From the NCBI GenBank assembly GCA_963715025.1, contig CAVQQQ010000009.1, positions 1-64,000 on the forward strand: a stretch of DNA of 64,000 nt. The letters run 5' to 3'. Source of the DNA: DASSJT01 sp963715025. GTDB lineage: Bacteria; Actinomycetota; Actinomycetes; Actinomycetales; Dermatophilaceae. Positions within the stretch are counted from its first letter, which is position 1; each line of letters starts with the position of its first letter. The notes under the pieces are model-generated. The model was not told the DNA's origin. It saw only the letters and a list, made by a program, of their open reading frames with translations, and made no database searches. The position numbers and the translations under genes are program-made. Shown one piece after another: positions 24,618 through 32,593 of the stretch.

Positions 24618-26210
24618 TCAGTCGCTCGCGCCCTCCAAGGTCATCTTGACATTGATCTCGCGCGAGCCGCGACGCACCTTCATCGTCACGACGTCGCCGA
24701 CGTCCTTGGCCCGGATCGCCACGACCAGCTCGTCGGGGTCGGTCATCGGCCGGCCCTCGAACTCGATGACGACATCGCCAGGGCGGATGCCCGCCTTGTC
24801 AGCCGGGCCGTTCTTGGTGATCGGAGCGGAGCCGTTCGGACCCGCGGTCGCAATCCGGACGCCCTCACCGGTGTATTCGGTGTCGAGGATGACGCCAATG
24901 ACCGGGTGGACCGCCTTCCCGGTGCGGATCAGCTGCTCGGCTGTCTTGCGCATCTGGTCGCTGGGGATCGAGAACCCGACGCCGATGCTGCCCGACTGCT
25001 GCCCGGTGACGCCCGGGATCGCGGCGATGGCCGAGTTCACGCCGATGACCCGGCCCTGCATGTCGAGCAGCGGGCCCCCGCTGTTGCCTGGGTTGATCGC
25101 CGCATCGGTCTGAATCGCGTTGATGAATGACGGGCCGGTGCCCCCGCTAGGGCTGACCGGACGGTTCAGGGCGCTGACGATGCCCGAGGTGACGGTGCTC
25201 TCGAGGCCGAGCGGGGCACCGACGGCGACCACCTCGTCGCCGACGACGACCGCGGCCGATGAGCCGATCGGCAGCGGCGCGAGGCCCGACCCGTCGACCT
25301 TGAGGACGGCGATGTCGTAGGAGGTGTCACTGCCGACGAGCTTTGCTGTCACGTGCTTGCCGCTGGCCAGCACCACCTTGATCTCGCTGGAGTCTGCTGC
25401 GTCAGCGACGACGTGGTTGTTGGTGATCAGGTGGCCCTGCTTGTCGAACACGAAGCCCGATCCGGTGCCGGTGCCGTCGGCGCCGCGGACCTCGATCGTC
25501 ACCACGCTCGGAAGCGCCTGGGCGGCGATGCCGGCGATCGAGTCCTTCGGCCGTGAAGTCGAGCCCGGCTGGGCGGGCGGCGCGTTGTACGACGAGCCAC
25601 CGCTCAGGTCCAGGTCACCGTGGGAGCCGAGGTAGCCGCCCGCCACGCCACCCAGCCCTCCAGCCACGATGGCGCTCGCCGCAGCCACGCCGATGAGGGC
25701 GCCCCAGCCCGGCCGGTGGTGCTGGCGTCGCGCAGAGGGGTGGTCCTGCGGCACGTGCTGGCCCGGCGGGGGTGAGCCGAACGAGTGGGTTGCGAAGGGG
25801 GGCGGTCCAGGCGCATACGCGGGAGGGGGGTGCTTCCCCTCCGCCGGTGACGGGCCGGGATGCGGGGCTGGCTGACCGGCATACCAGTGTGGTGCTGGCT
25901 CCGGCCAGCCCTGCGGGCTGGACTCGTGCCAGGCAACTGGGGTGCCGGGCTGATCGCTGCTCACCACCGGCGTGGTCGGGTCGCTGTCGTGCCAGGCGGG
26001 AGCGGCGGGTGGCCTTCCCTGGATGGGGCCCGGGGCAGGCTCCGCGGGCGTCGGCTGGGCGGGTTCGGCTGACGAGATCTGGAGCGGCTGGGTGTCGTGC
26101 GGGGGCGCGGGCGCCGAGGCGGGCACGCCACCGGCATGTGCCACGCCAGGGTCGGGCGTATCGGCATCGGCGCCCTCGCGCGAGCCGGGGTCCTCGGGCG
26201 CTCCGCTCAT
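24618..26210 (-). CDS. htrA: membrane-anchored HtrA-type serine protease
   Basis: An envelope quality-control protease. The 530-residue protein has a long Pro-rich cytoplasmic N-terminus (1-165), one transmembrane segment (about 169-194, GALIGVAAASAIVAGGLGG), a trypsin-like domain with His266 (ITNNHVV), Asp299 (TSYDIAVLKV) and Ser377 (INPGNSGGPL), and a C-terminal PDZ domain (GPADKAGIRPGDVVIEFEG). Residues of the catalytic triad are intact. The ATG overlaps the TGA of the anti-sigma gene (ATGA), so the two are coupled. Its position after sigE and rseA points to control by the extracytoplasmic-stress sigma factor. Confidence 0.95.
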   Translation of the reverse strand: MSGAPEDPGSREGADADTPDPGVAHAGGVPASAPAPPHDTQPLQISSAEPAQPTPAEPAPGPIQGRPPAAPAWHDSDPTTPVVSSDQPGTPVAWHESSPQGWPEPAPHWYAGQPAPHPGPSPAEGKHPPPAYAPGPPPFATHSFGSPPPGQHVPQDHPSARRQHHRPGWGALIGVAAASAIVAGGLGGVAGGYLGSHGDLDLSGGSSYNAPPAQPGSTSRPKDSIAGIAAQALPSVVTIEVRGADGTGTGSGFVFDKQGHLITNNHVVADAADSSEIKVVLASGKHVTAKLVGSDTSYDIAVLKVDGSGLAPLPIGSSAAVVVGDEVVAVGAPLGLESTVTSGIVSALNRPVSPSGGTGPSFINAIQTDAAINPGNSGGPLLDMQGRVIGVNSAIAAIPGVTGQQSGSIGVGFSIPSDQMRKTAEQLIRTGKAVHPVIGVILDTEYTGEGVRIATAGPNGSAPITKNGPADKAGIRPGDVVIEFEGRPMTDPDELVVAIRAKDVGDVVTMKVRRGSREINVKMTLEGASD

Positions 26211-26908
26211 GGAGTCGATTGTGCCCCGCGAGTGCCGGTCAGGCCGCCGCGGGGGGTGCCGTATGCCGCCTGCATGGCCAGCACCGGAGCCAGCAGCGTG
26301 GCGGCCCGGGGGCTCCCGTAGGTCGCGCTCACGCTCCAGATGCCGCGTGTCGTGACGCTCGGCACGTTCGGCGCAAGGCGGGCCGGCTGGGCCTCTCCCG
26401 CCGGGCGTGCACCGGGGTCGACCGTTGCCGTTGCCGCGGCACCCGTGACGGCCATGCTCCACGCCGCGGCGGCGGAGGCACCGGCCGCGACCGCCGCGAA
26501 GACTGCCGAGCGCAGCGGGGAACGGTGGCACGCCGGCGCGGAGGGCGCGAGGACGGCAAGCCGCGCGGGGCCGGCCGGGATCGGCGAGTACCGGCGGCTG
26601 GCAGTCGCCGGGTGACGGCGGACAGCGAGGCGGACCGACGGAGGTGCCGCCGGGGGCGGAGGCGGCGTGGAAGCGGGCAGTGAGGCGAGAGACAGCAGGG
26701 CGGTGCGCAGGTCACTCGGCATCATGGGCTCGACGGCGAGGCGGGCCAGCATCCGCCGCTCGTCGTCGACCGCCCTCCGGCACGAGGCGCAGGCCACCAG
26801 GTGGCGGTCACAGTCGAGCAGATCAGAGCCGGGCAGCGTGCGGGCGACGTACTCGACGACGCGCTCGCCGAGGCAGCGCGACGCAGGGCGCCGCACCGGC
26901 GTGATCAC
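26207..26908 (-). CDS. rseA: zinc-finger anti-sigma factor (RseA-like)
   Basis: A 233-residue predicted anti-sigma factor for the upstream ECF sigma factor. The N-terminal zinc-binding motif is visible as CDRHLVACASCRRAVDDE (HxxxCxxC, residues about 30-45), typical of the ZAS domain. A hydrophobic segment at about 140-160 (AVFAAVAAGASAAAAWSMAV) suggests membrane anchoring. The rest is Ala/Pro-rich. The GTG at 26908 overlaps the sigma-factor TGA (GTGA), and its own stop overlaps the htrA start. This overlap chain ensures stoichiometric expression. Redox- or phosphorylation-controlled release, known for mycobacterial RseA, is possible but not shown by the sequence. Confidence 0.82.
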   Translation of the reverse strand: MITPVRRPASRCLGERVVEYVARTLPGSDLLDCDRHLVACASCRRAVDDERRMLARLAVEPMMPSDLRTALLSLASLPASTPPPPPAAPPSVRLAVRRHPATASRRYSPIPAGPARLAVLAPSAPACHRSPLRSAVFAAVAAGASAAAAWSMAVTGAAATATVDPGARPAGEAQPARLAPNVPSVTTRGIWSVSATYGSPRAATLLAPVLAMQAAYGTPRGGLTGTRGAQSTP

Positions 26909-27585
26909 CTGGTCCCCGCTATGGGCCGAACCAGGGGCACGCGGCGCTGACGACCGGATGCGGCCGGGGTGGTCGCAGACGGTGCCGCGGCGTCCGCGCC
27001 CCCCGCGGCCTCGAGGGTGCGCGGTGCGCGGTGCGCCAGGGCCTCGCGGAGCAGGGCGCGACCGCGGTGGATGCGAGAGCGAACCGTGCCGAGCTTGACC
27101 CCGAGGGTCGCGGCGATCTCCTCGTAGGACAGGCCCTCGATGTCGCACAGCACCACAGCTGCCCGGAAATCCGGCGGGAGAGCATCGAGGGCACGCTGGA
27201 TGTCGTCGTCGAAGTGCGCGTCGGCGTAGGCCTGCTCCGGACCTGGCTCCCGGCTCTGGAGGCGGGCGGCGCTCTCGTCCGAGAGCGCGTCGAAGCGGAT
27301 GCGCTGCTTGCGGCGCATCTTGTCGAGGAACACGTTGGTGGTGATGCGGTGCAGCCAGCCCTCGAAGGTGCCGGGCTGGTAGGAGTGGAGCGATCGGAAG
27401 ACCCGAATGAATACGTCGTGGGTGAGGTCTTCGGCATCGTGGACGTTGCCGGTGAGGCGGTAGGCCAGGCGGTAGACCCGAGCCGAGTGCTGTTCCACGA
27501 CCTCTTCCCAGGTCGGCGGCACCCAGGCCGCATCGGCAGCGCCCTCGGCGGCGCCCCGGTCAAGCACCGTGTCTGTCGCGGTCAA
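26905..27585 (-). CDS. sigE: ECF sigma factor (SigE-like)
   Basis: An extracytoplasmic-function sigma factor directing envelope-stress transcription. Region 2 is seen in YRLAYRLTGNVHDAEDLTHD and VFIRVFRSLHSYQPGTFEGW, with LHRITTNVFLDKMRRKQR; region 4 in LPPDFRAAVVLCDIEGLSYE and EIAATLGVKLGTVRSRIHRG. A 40-residue basic/Ala-rich tail follows. The start is ambiguous: TTG at 27585 has a perfect GGAGGT site 7 bases upstream, while GTG at 27594 overlaps that site and an ATG lies at 27681. I chose TTG, giving 226 residues. The order sigE-rseA-htrA-tatB with a divergent O-methyltransferase matches mycobacteria. Confidence 0.9.
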   Translation of the reverse strand: MTATDTVLDRGAAEGAADAAWVPPTWEEVVEQHSARVYRLAYRLTGNVHDAEDLTHDVFIRVFRSLHSYQPGTFEGWLHRITTNVFLDKMRRKQRIRFDALSDESAARLQSREPGPEQAYADAHFDDDIQRALDALPPDFRAAVVLCDIEGLSYEEIAATLGVKLGTVRSRIHRGRALLREALAHRAPRTLEAAGGADAAAPSATTPAASGRQRRVPLVRPIAGTR

Positions 27586-27814
27586 GCGATTCACCTCCGA
27601 CGGTGCGGGACCCTCCCCACACGCTCCGTGCACAGTCCAGACGACTGAACCACGCCAATAGTTCCCCCTGAACCTGAACATTCCCTGTGTGCCAGGTCGG
27701 GGGGCTTCCAGCCCTTGCTACCCCCGAAGGACCACCCCACGCATGGGCCTTCCGTCCCTGACCGGCTGTTTCGCTGGGCAGGATGGCCGACGGGTCGACC
27801 TGAGCGGTCCGCAG

Positions 27815-27820
27815 TAGGGT
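27815..27820 (+). promoter_or_regulatory. -10 box of a leaderless promoter (O-methyltransferase gene)
   Basis: TAGGGT ends 8 bases before the ATG at 27829 with no ribosome site between. Confidence 0.5.
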
Positions 27821-27828
27821 GAACTGCC

Positions 27829-28461
27829 ATGAGCGCGCAGAAGCCGGCCAGCTGGGCCTACGCCGAGGAGTTCATGCCCGAGTCGGACGTGATCCAGACC
27901 GCCCGGCTGCACGGCTCCGAGCTGGGCGCGACCCCGGTCGGGACCGGTGCCGGCGCAGCCCTGCGCCTCCTGGCGGCTGCCGTGGGAGCCAAGGCGGTCA
28001 TCGAGGTCGGCACGGGTGGTGGCGTCTCCGGGCTGTGGCTGCTTCAGGGCATGCCGGCGGACGGCGTGCTGACCACCATCGACATCGAGGCGGAGCACCA
28101 GCGCGCGGCCAAGGCCTCCTACGCCGAGGCGGGGGTGGCTCACCAGCGGACCCGGGTCATCACCGGGCACGCCCTCGACGTGCTGCCCCGCATGACGGAT
28201 GGGGCCTACGACATGGTGGTCATCGACGCGGACAAGCTGGAGTACCCCGCATACGTCGAACACGGCATCCGCCTGCTGCGCTCGGGTGGCGTCCTCGCAC
28301 TGGACAACATGTTGTGGCACGACCGAGTCGCCGACCCCGCGTCGCGTGACGCCGAAACGGTGGCCCTGCGCGAGCTCGGAAAGACCCTGCGCGACAACGA
28401 CCAGCTGATCGGAGCGCTGCTCCCGGTGGGAGACGGTGTCTTCGCTGCGGTCAAGCGCTGA
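27829..28461 (+). CDS. class I SAM-dependent O-methyltransferase
   Basis: A 210-residue member of the catechol/caffeoyl-CoA O-methyltransferase-like family (Methyltransf_3). The SAM-binding motif I is AVIEVGTGGGVSGLWLL, motif II-like is VLTTIDIEAEHQRAAK, and DMVVIDADKLEYPAYVE with ALDNMLWHDRVADP supplies the metal-binding Asp residues. The substrate is unknown. It is divergent from sigE, the same position as its mycobacterial relative, and could thus be linked to the stress response; that is inference from synteny. Confidence 0.9.
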   Translation: MSAQKPASWAYAEEFMPESDVIQTARLHGSELGATPVGTGAGAALRLLAAAVGAKAVIEVGTGGGVSGLWLLQGMPADGVLTTIDIEAEHQRAAKASYAEAGVAHQRTRVITGHALDVLPRMTDGAYDMVVIDADKLEYPAYVEHGIRLLRSGGVLALDNMLWHDRVADPASRDAETVALRELGKTLRDNDQLIGALLPVGDGVFAAVKR

Positions 28462-28476
28462 CGGCCTGCCTCGGGG

Positions 28477-28833
28477 TCAGGCGGTGCCGGGACCTGGGCC
28501 ACGGCGGAAGCGCTCGGGACCCTCGGCGATCGCGACCACTTCATAGGCCTCGATGCTCACGGGCGGCGAGCCGATGATGGAACTGCCGGGCGAGCCCGCG
28601 GCCTCATCAGCGAATCCGCGCTGGAACTCGTCGCGTGCCCGGGCCGTGTCGAACACGTAGGTACCCTCGAACCACTCGCCCTCGCGCATTCGCCACGTCT
28701 TGAAGGCGAGCCCGTCGAGGAACATGAACCTCGCCATGGACGTGCCGATCACGTATTCGCGCAGCTGGTCCGCCACGTCGGCGGGCGCCTGCGCCAATGA
28801 CCAGCGCACTGCCAGCCCATATCCAGCATCCAT
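28477..28833 (-). CDS. small hypothetical protein, dimeric alpha/beta-barrel-like
   Basis: A 118-residue protein. The order of elements (AGYGLAVRWSL, a helix with ADVADQLREYV, then FMFLDGLAFKTWRMREGEW, FEGTYVFDTARARDEFQRGF and a closing strand VSIEAYEVVAIAEG) resembles the ferredoxin-like fold of YdhR/antibiotic-biosynthesis-monooxygenase proteins, but I see no catalytic residues and do not assign a reaction. The ATG overlaps the stop of the aminopeptidase gene (TGATG) and has a GGAGGG site, so it is the second gene of that operon. Confidence 0.7.
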   Translation of the reverse strand: MDAGYGLAVRWSLAQAPADVADQLREYVIGTSMARFMFLDGLAFKTWRMREGEWFEGTYVFDTARARDEFQRGFADEAAGSPGSSIIGSPPVSIEAYEVVAIAEGPERFRRGPGPGTA

Positions 28834-30353
28834 CACTGTCCCTCCAGCCAGGTAAGCAGAAGCCGGGCGCCGAATCCCGTTGCGCCGCGGCTGATGATGC
28901 CCGCGTCGGTGTCGCTGCGCCCGGTGCCGGCGATGTCGATGTGGGCCCAGTTTCGCGGGCCTGCGAACTCCCGGAGGAACAGGGCCGCCGTGATCGAGCC
29001 GCCACCCACCGAGGGGCCGACGTGGTTGATGTCGGCTATCTCGCTGTCGAGGGCGGGGCGGTAGTCGTCGACGAGCGGGTAGGGCCACAGCGGCTCGCCC
29101 GCAGCCTCGCCCGCCGTGATCAGCTGAGACCGGAGCCGGTCATCGGTCGAGTAGACGGGGGCGAGCACCCGCGCCAAGGCGACGCGTGCTGCACCGGTCA
29201 GGGTCGCGATGTCGACGAGCACGTCGGGGTCGAGCTGGCGATCCGCGTAGGCCAGCGCGTCGGCCATGACGATGCGGCCCTCCGCGTCGGTGTTGCCCAC
29301 CTCGACGGTCCGGCCGCCGTATTGGGTGATGACATCCCCCGGACGGTAGGAGGAACCGCTCACAGCGTTCTCGGCCAGAGCGAGGAGCCCGGTCACCCGC
29401 ACACTGACGGAAAGCTCCCGGCAGGCCGCCAACACAGCCAGGACGATGGCCGACCCCGACATGTCAGTCTTCATCGCGGTCATGGCGTCGCCGGGCTTGA
29501 TGTCAAGGCCACCGGTGTCGAAGGTGATGCCCTTGCCGACCAGGACCACGTGGCGCGTGCGTTCCGTGGCACTGTCGGGGACATAGTCCAGCCGGACCAG
29601 TCGGGGCGGGGTCGCCGATCCCCCACCCACCGCCAGGAGGCCGCCGAAGCCGTCACGGCGCAGCTCGCGCTCCGACCAGACCGTGGCCTGGAGGCCTGCC
29701 CGGCGGGCCACGGTGCGGGCCTGCGCGGCCATCCACGCGGGGTTCTTGATGTTGGAGGGGGTGATCGCGAGATTGCGCGCCAACGTCGTCGACCGGGCCC
29801 GGACGAGTGCGCGGTGCACGGCGTCGTCGTCGTGGGGGCCGACGAGGACGACGTGGGCTACCGGGAGAGCGGGTCGGACGGGGCCAGCCTTGGCCCATTT
29901 GGGCGGGGCGTAGCCGCCGAGCACGCAGCCCTCGGCGAACGCGGCCTGACCCGTGGCCGGCCGGCCCGATGTGCACGTGGACACCAGCGTCTGACGATCG
30001 CGGCAGGCGCGGCCGACCGCTGCGCCAGCCGAGCGAAGGTCATCGGGCGTGCGCCCGCCGACTCCGGCGAGCAGCACCGTGCGGGCGCCGCGCTCCCCGG
30101 GTGGCAGGGGGATCAGGGTCGTTGATCCGACCTGGCCTGAGGGCTCCCACGCGGCCGCCACGTAGTCGGCCTCGAGACCGACGAGGGCCAGCGCGTCGGC
30201 CACGGGCCCGGTCAGTTCGAGCCCGCCGATCGGCACCGGAAGCGCCAGCACCAGACCCGCGTCGTCGCTGTCGGCGAGCACGTCGGCGAGCGGGCGCGCG
30301 GCGACCTCCCACGTGCCTGTCGTGGGAGCGACCAGGTCCTCGATGTCCGGCAC
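28833..30353 (-). CDS. pepA: leucyl aminopeptidase (M17 family)
   Basis: A cytosolic dizinc/dimanganese aminopeptidase, usually hexameric. The 506-residue protein has an N-terminal macro-like domain and a C-terminal catalytic domain with VVLVGKGITFDTGGLDIKPG (Lys and Asp ligands), MKTDMSGSAIVLAVL and the signature VEVGNTDAEGRIVMADAL. The terminal SIGGG-like GPSVGGGSITAALFLREF and WAHIDIAG are also as in the family. GTG at 30353 is used because a TAGGGT box lies 7 bases upstream, as in other leaderless genes here. A YdhR-like gene is coupled downstream. Confidence 0.93.
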   Translation of the reverse strand: MPDIEDLVAPTTGTWEVAARPLADVLADSDDAGLVLALPVPIGGLELTGPVADALALVGLEADYVAAAWEPSGQVGSTTLIPLPPGERGARTVLLAGVGGRTPDDLRSAGAAVGRACRDRQTLVSTCTSGRPATGQAAFAEGCVLGGYAPPKWAKAGPVRPALPVAHVVLVGPHDDDAVHRALVRARSTTLARNLAITPSNIKNPAWMAAQARTVARRAGLQATVWSERELRRDGFGGLLAVGGGSATPPRLVRLDYVPDSATERTRHVVLVGKGITFDTGGLDIKPGDAMTAMKTDMSGSAIVLAVLAACRELSVSVRVTGLLALAENAVSGSSYRPGDVITQYGGRTVEVGNTDAEGRIVMADALAYADRQLDPDVLVDIATLTGAARVALARVLAPVYSTDDRLRSQLITAGEAAGEPLWPYPLVDDYRPALDSEIADINHVGPSVGGGSITAALFLREFAGPRNWAHIDIAGTGRSDTDAGIISRGATGFGARLLLTWLEGQ

Positions 30354-30360
30354 GGGGCAG

Positions 30361-30366
30361 ACCCTA
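30361..30366 (-). promoter_or_regulatory. -10 box of a leaderless promoter (leucyl aminopeptidase)
   Basis: On the minus strand TAGGGT is followed by 7 bases (CTGCCCC) and the GTG at 30353. Confidence 0.5.
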
Positions 30367-30459
30367 CCCAGTCACCCGCGCCGCGACACCGCCTGCCCAC
30401 CCAGTGGCCAGCTGCAGCGCGAGCCGGCCGTCCGGCATACCGACAAAGTGGTGGAGACA

Positions 30460-30495
30460 GCGCTGGGCCCCTGCCACGTGGCAGGGGCCCAGCGC
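30460..30495 (-). terminator. 36-nt perfect palindrome, terminator of the DUF3117 gene
   Basis: An 18-bp perfect inverted repeat without a spacer, centred on CACGTG (first arm GCGCTGGGCCCCTGCCAC). It lies 17 bases after the DUF3117 stop and ahead of the aminopeptidase promoter on the same strand. No T tract. Its length and perfection fit an actinobacterial intrinsic terminator; in DNA form it could also bind a dimeric protein. Confidence 0.75.
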
Positions 30496-30511
30496 AGAGC
30501 TCAGAGCCGGG

Positions 30512-30685
30512 TCAGGAGAGTCCCTCGCAGTTGTCGATGGCCTCGCCGAGCGCCTTGACCTCGTCGGGTGTCATCTCGACCACCAGGCGGCCGCCCCCCT
30601 CGAGGGGCATGCGCAGCACGATGCCGCGACCTTCCTTGGTGACTTCGAGCGGACCGTCGCCAGTCCGCGGCTTCATCGCCGCCAT
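30512..30685 (-). CDS. DUF3117 small conserved actinobacterial protein
   Basis: A 57-residue protein with the strongly conserved DUF3117 sequence (MKPRTGDGPLEVTKEGRGIV, then VEMTPDEVKALGEAIDNC). It is found throughout Actinomycetia and has no known function. The ATG at 30685 follows AAGGAAGG at a good distance; an alternative in-frame ATG lies 3 codons later. It is monocistronic between a strong terminator and the divergent PaaX-type regulator. Confidence 0.92.
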   Translation of the reverse strand: MAAMKPRTGDGPLEVTKEGRGIVLRMPLEGGGRLVVEMTPDEVKALGEAIDNCEGLS

Positions 30686-30854
30686 GGGCCTTCCTTCCAT
30701 TGGCACAGGAGCCCACGCAGGGGAATAGTGGGTGCTCCGTGGTGATCTGGCACGGTGTCGCGCCATCCGTCCCGGTCTATTATCGCCGCTTTCACGTCGC
30801 CCGCGAAATCTTCGGCTCCCCCGGCGCGGTCCCCAGATCCGACAGACTGGACGG

Positions 30855-31658
30855 GTGCACGCCCGCTCAGCGCTGTTCGACCTCTATGGCGACCACTTGC
30901 TCGATCGTGGTGCCTGGGCGCCGATCTCAGCGACCGTCTCGCTGATGGGCTCCCTGGGTGTCTCGGCACCCGCGGTGCGCACGGCGGTGTCCCGGATGGT
31001 GCGCGAGGGCTGGCTGGCCCCGCAGGAGAAGGACAGCCGGGGGTATGCCGCCACAACCGCCGGAGAGCACCGGCTGCGGTCCGCGCATGCCCGGATCTAT
31101 CGCACAGATGTTGGCCCGTGGAACGGCCAGTGGCACGTGATCGCGCTGCCCCGCCTGCCGGACCGCAGCGCGAGGGACCGGCTGGCCCGATCTCTCGGCT
31201 ACCTCGGCTATGGGCGGCTCGCGCCGGACACCTGGGTTGCGCCCCGGGAGAGCATGGAGCTGGACGATGCCCTGGCGTCGGCTCTCGGCGGGTCACCGCG
31301 CCCGGAGCTGCGGCCCGCCTCGTTCCACGCCAGGTACGAGGGAGCGGCCTGGCAGCTGGCGCAGCGGGTCTGGGATACGGGGGGGCTCGCCGCGGCATAC
31401 CGCTCCTTTGCTGCCGCCGCGTCGGCCGACGGCCTGCCCACCGAGCCAGAGCAGGCGTTCGTGACGCGGACGCTCCTGGTGCACGAATGGCGCAAGTTCC
31501 TGTTCACCGACCCGGGCCTTCCCGACGAGGTGCTTCCCGCTGACTGGCCCGGGCGCACTGCGGCGGCCATCTTCGATGATCGCCAGGCGCGACTCAAGCC
31601 GCTGGCCCGAGCGTGGGTCGACGAGGTGCTGGCGCGAGCCCAGCCCCACGGCGGGTGA
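30855..31658 (+). CDS. PaaX-family transcriptional regulator
   Basis: A 267-residue repressor of the PaaX family, which in well-studied cases binds phenylacetyl-CoA. The N-terminal winged helix is SATVSLMGSLGVSAPAVRTA followed by VSRMVREGWLAPQEKDSRGY; the middle domain has GQWHVIALPRLPDRSARDRL; the C-terminal domain ends with LVHEWRKFLFTDPGLPDEVL and LPADWPG, the PaaX_C signature. GTG at 30855 is used since a CAGACT box lies 6 bases upstream; no ribosome site is present. It precedes an enoyl-CoA hydratase gene by 34 bases. No other phenylacetate genes are in the window, so the inducer is uncertain. Confidence 0.9.
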   Translation: MHARSALFDLYGDHLLDRGAWAPISATVSLMGSLGVSAPAVRTAVSRMVREGWLAPQEKDSRGYAATTAGEHRLRSAHARIYRTDVGPWNGQWHVIALPRLPDRSARDRLARSLGYLGYGRLAPDTWVAPRESMELDDALASALGGSPRPELRPASFHARYEGAAWQLAQRVWDTGGLAAAYRSFAAAASADGLPTEPEQAFVTRTLLVHEWRKFLFTDPGLPDEVLPADWPGRTAAAIFDDRQARLKPLARAWVDEVLARAQPHGG

Positions 31659-31679
31659 CGCTGAGTCGGTGACCGCGGG

Positions 31680-31685
31680 TAGGGT
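31680..31685 (+). promoter_or_regulatory. -10 box of a leaderless promoter (enoyl-CoA hydratase)
   Basis: TAGGGT, 7 bases, then the GTG at 31693. It lies in the short gap after the regulator gene, so the hydratase has its own promoter. Confidence 0.5.
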
Positions 31686-31692
31686 CGCGATC

Positions 31693-32541
31693 GTGACCAG
31701 CGACATCGCGCCCGGCAGCCCCCGAGACGAGACCGCGCAGCCGGCCGCGGACAACTCTCTCGTGATCCTGGAGACGAGCCCGTCGGGAGTCGCCACGGTG
31801 CGGATCAACCGCCCCGATGCGATGAACGCCCTCGACCTCGAGACCAAGAACCTGCTGCTCGACACCCTGCGGCTGGTCGCCGACAGCCCTGCCGTGCGGT
31901 GCGTCGTGCTGACTGGCACGGGTCGGGCGTTCTGCGTGGGGCAGGACCTGAAGCAGCACGTCGAGTTCCTCCGGTCGGGCGACGCATCCCTGGGCACGAC
32001 GGTGCTCGAGCACTACAACCCGATCGCGGAGCTCATCGCGACCATGGACAAGCCGGTGGTCGCGGCCCTCAACGGCGTCGTCGCCGGGGCGGGAGCCGCC
32101 TTCGCCCTGGCCGCCGACTTCCGGATCCTCGTCGACACGGCAGGCTTCAACCTCGCGTTTGCCGGCATCGCGCTCTCCTGCGACTCCGGCTCGTCCTGGT
32201 GGCTGCCGAGGCTCGTGGGCCCGGCCAGGGCCAAGGAGCTGCTCCTGATGCCCCGAACCATCCCGGCGCAAGAGTGCCTCGACCTTGGCCTGGTGACCAG
32301 GGTGGTGACCGCCGAGGACTTCGAGCCGACCGTGGCGGAGCTGGCCGAGCGCCTGGCTGCCGGGCCCACGCTGGCCTACGCCTCGATCCGCCAGTCCGTC
32401 GCATACGGCCTCGGGCACTCGCTCAGTGAGACCCTGTCCAAGGAGGCGGAGCTCATGGAGTTCACCGGCAGCACCGAGGACCACCAGACCGCCGTTGCTG
32501 CCTTCATCGCCAAGGAGCGACCGGTCTTCCACGGTCGATGA
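31693..32541 (+). CDS. enoyl-CoA hydratase/isomerase family protein
   Basis: A 282-residue crotonase-fold enzyme. Motifs: VATVRINRPDAMNALDLETK, VLTGTGRAFCVGQDLKQH (oxyanion hole), KPVVAALNGVVAGAGAAFAL (second oxyanion loop), and FNLAFAGIALSCDSGSSWWL, where the second catalytic position reads Asp in the phenylacetate-type PaaB/PaaG style rather than the Glu of classic hydratases. Adjacency to a PaaX regulator supports a phenylacetate-like or aromatic acyl-CoA role, but this remains inference. The C-terminal helix EDHQTAVAAFIAKERPVF is as in the family. Confidence 0.88.
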   Translation: MTSDIAPGSPRDETAQPAADNSLVILETSPSGVATVRINRPDAMNALDLETKNLLLDTLRLVADSPAVRCVVLTGTGRAFCVGQDLKQHVEFLRSGDASLGTTVLEHYNPIAELIATMDKPVVAALNGVVAGAGAAFALAADFRILVDTAGFNLAFAGIALSCDSGSSWWLPRLVGPARAKELLLMPRTIPAQECLDLGLVTRVVTAEDFEPTVAELAERLAAGPTLAYASIRQSVAYGLGHSLSETLSKEAELMEFTGSTEDHQTAVAAFIAKERPVFHGR

Positions 32542-32593
32542 CCGGCCGATCGCCCGGACCTGGGTGGCGTACCCGGGCCTGGGTGGCGTACCG

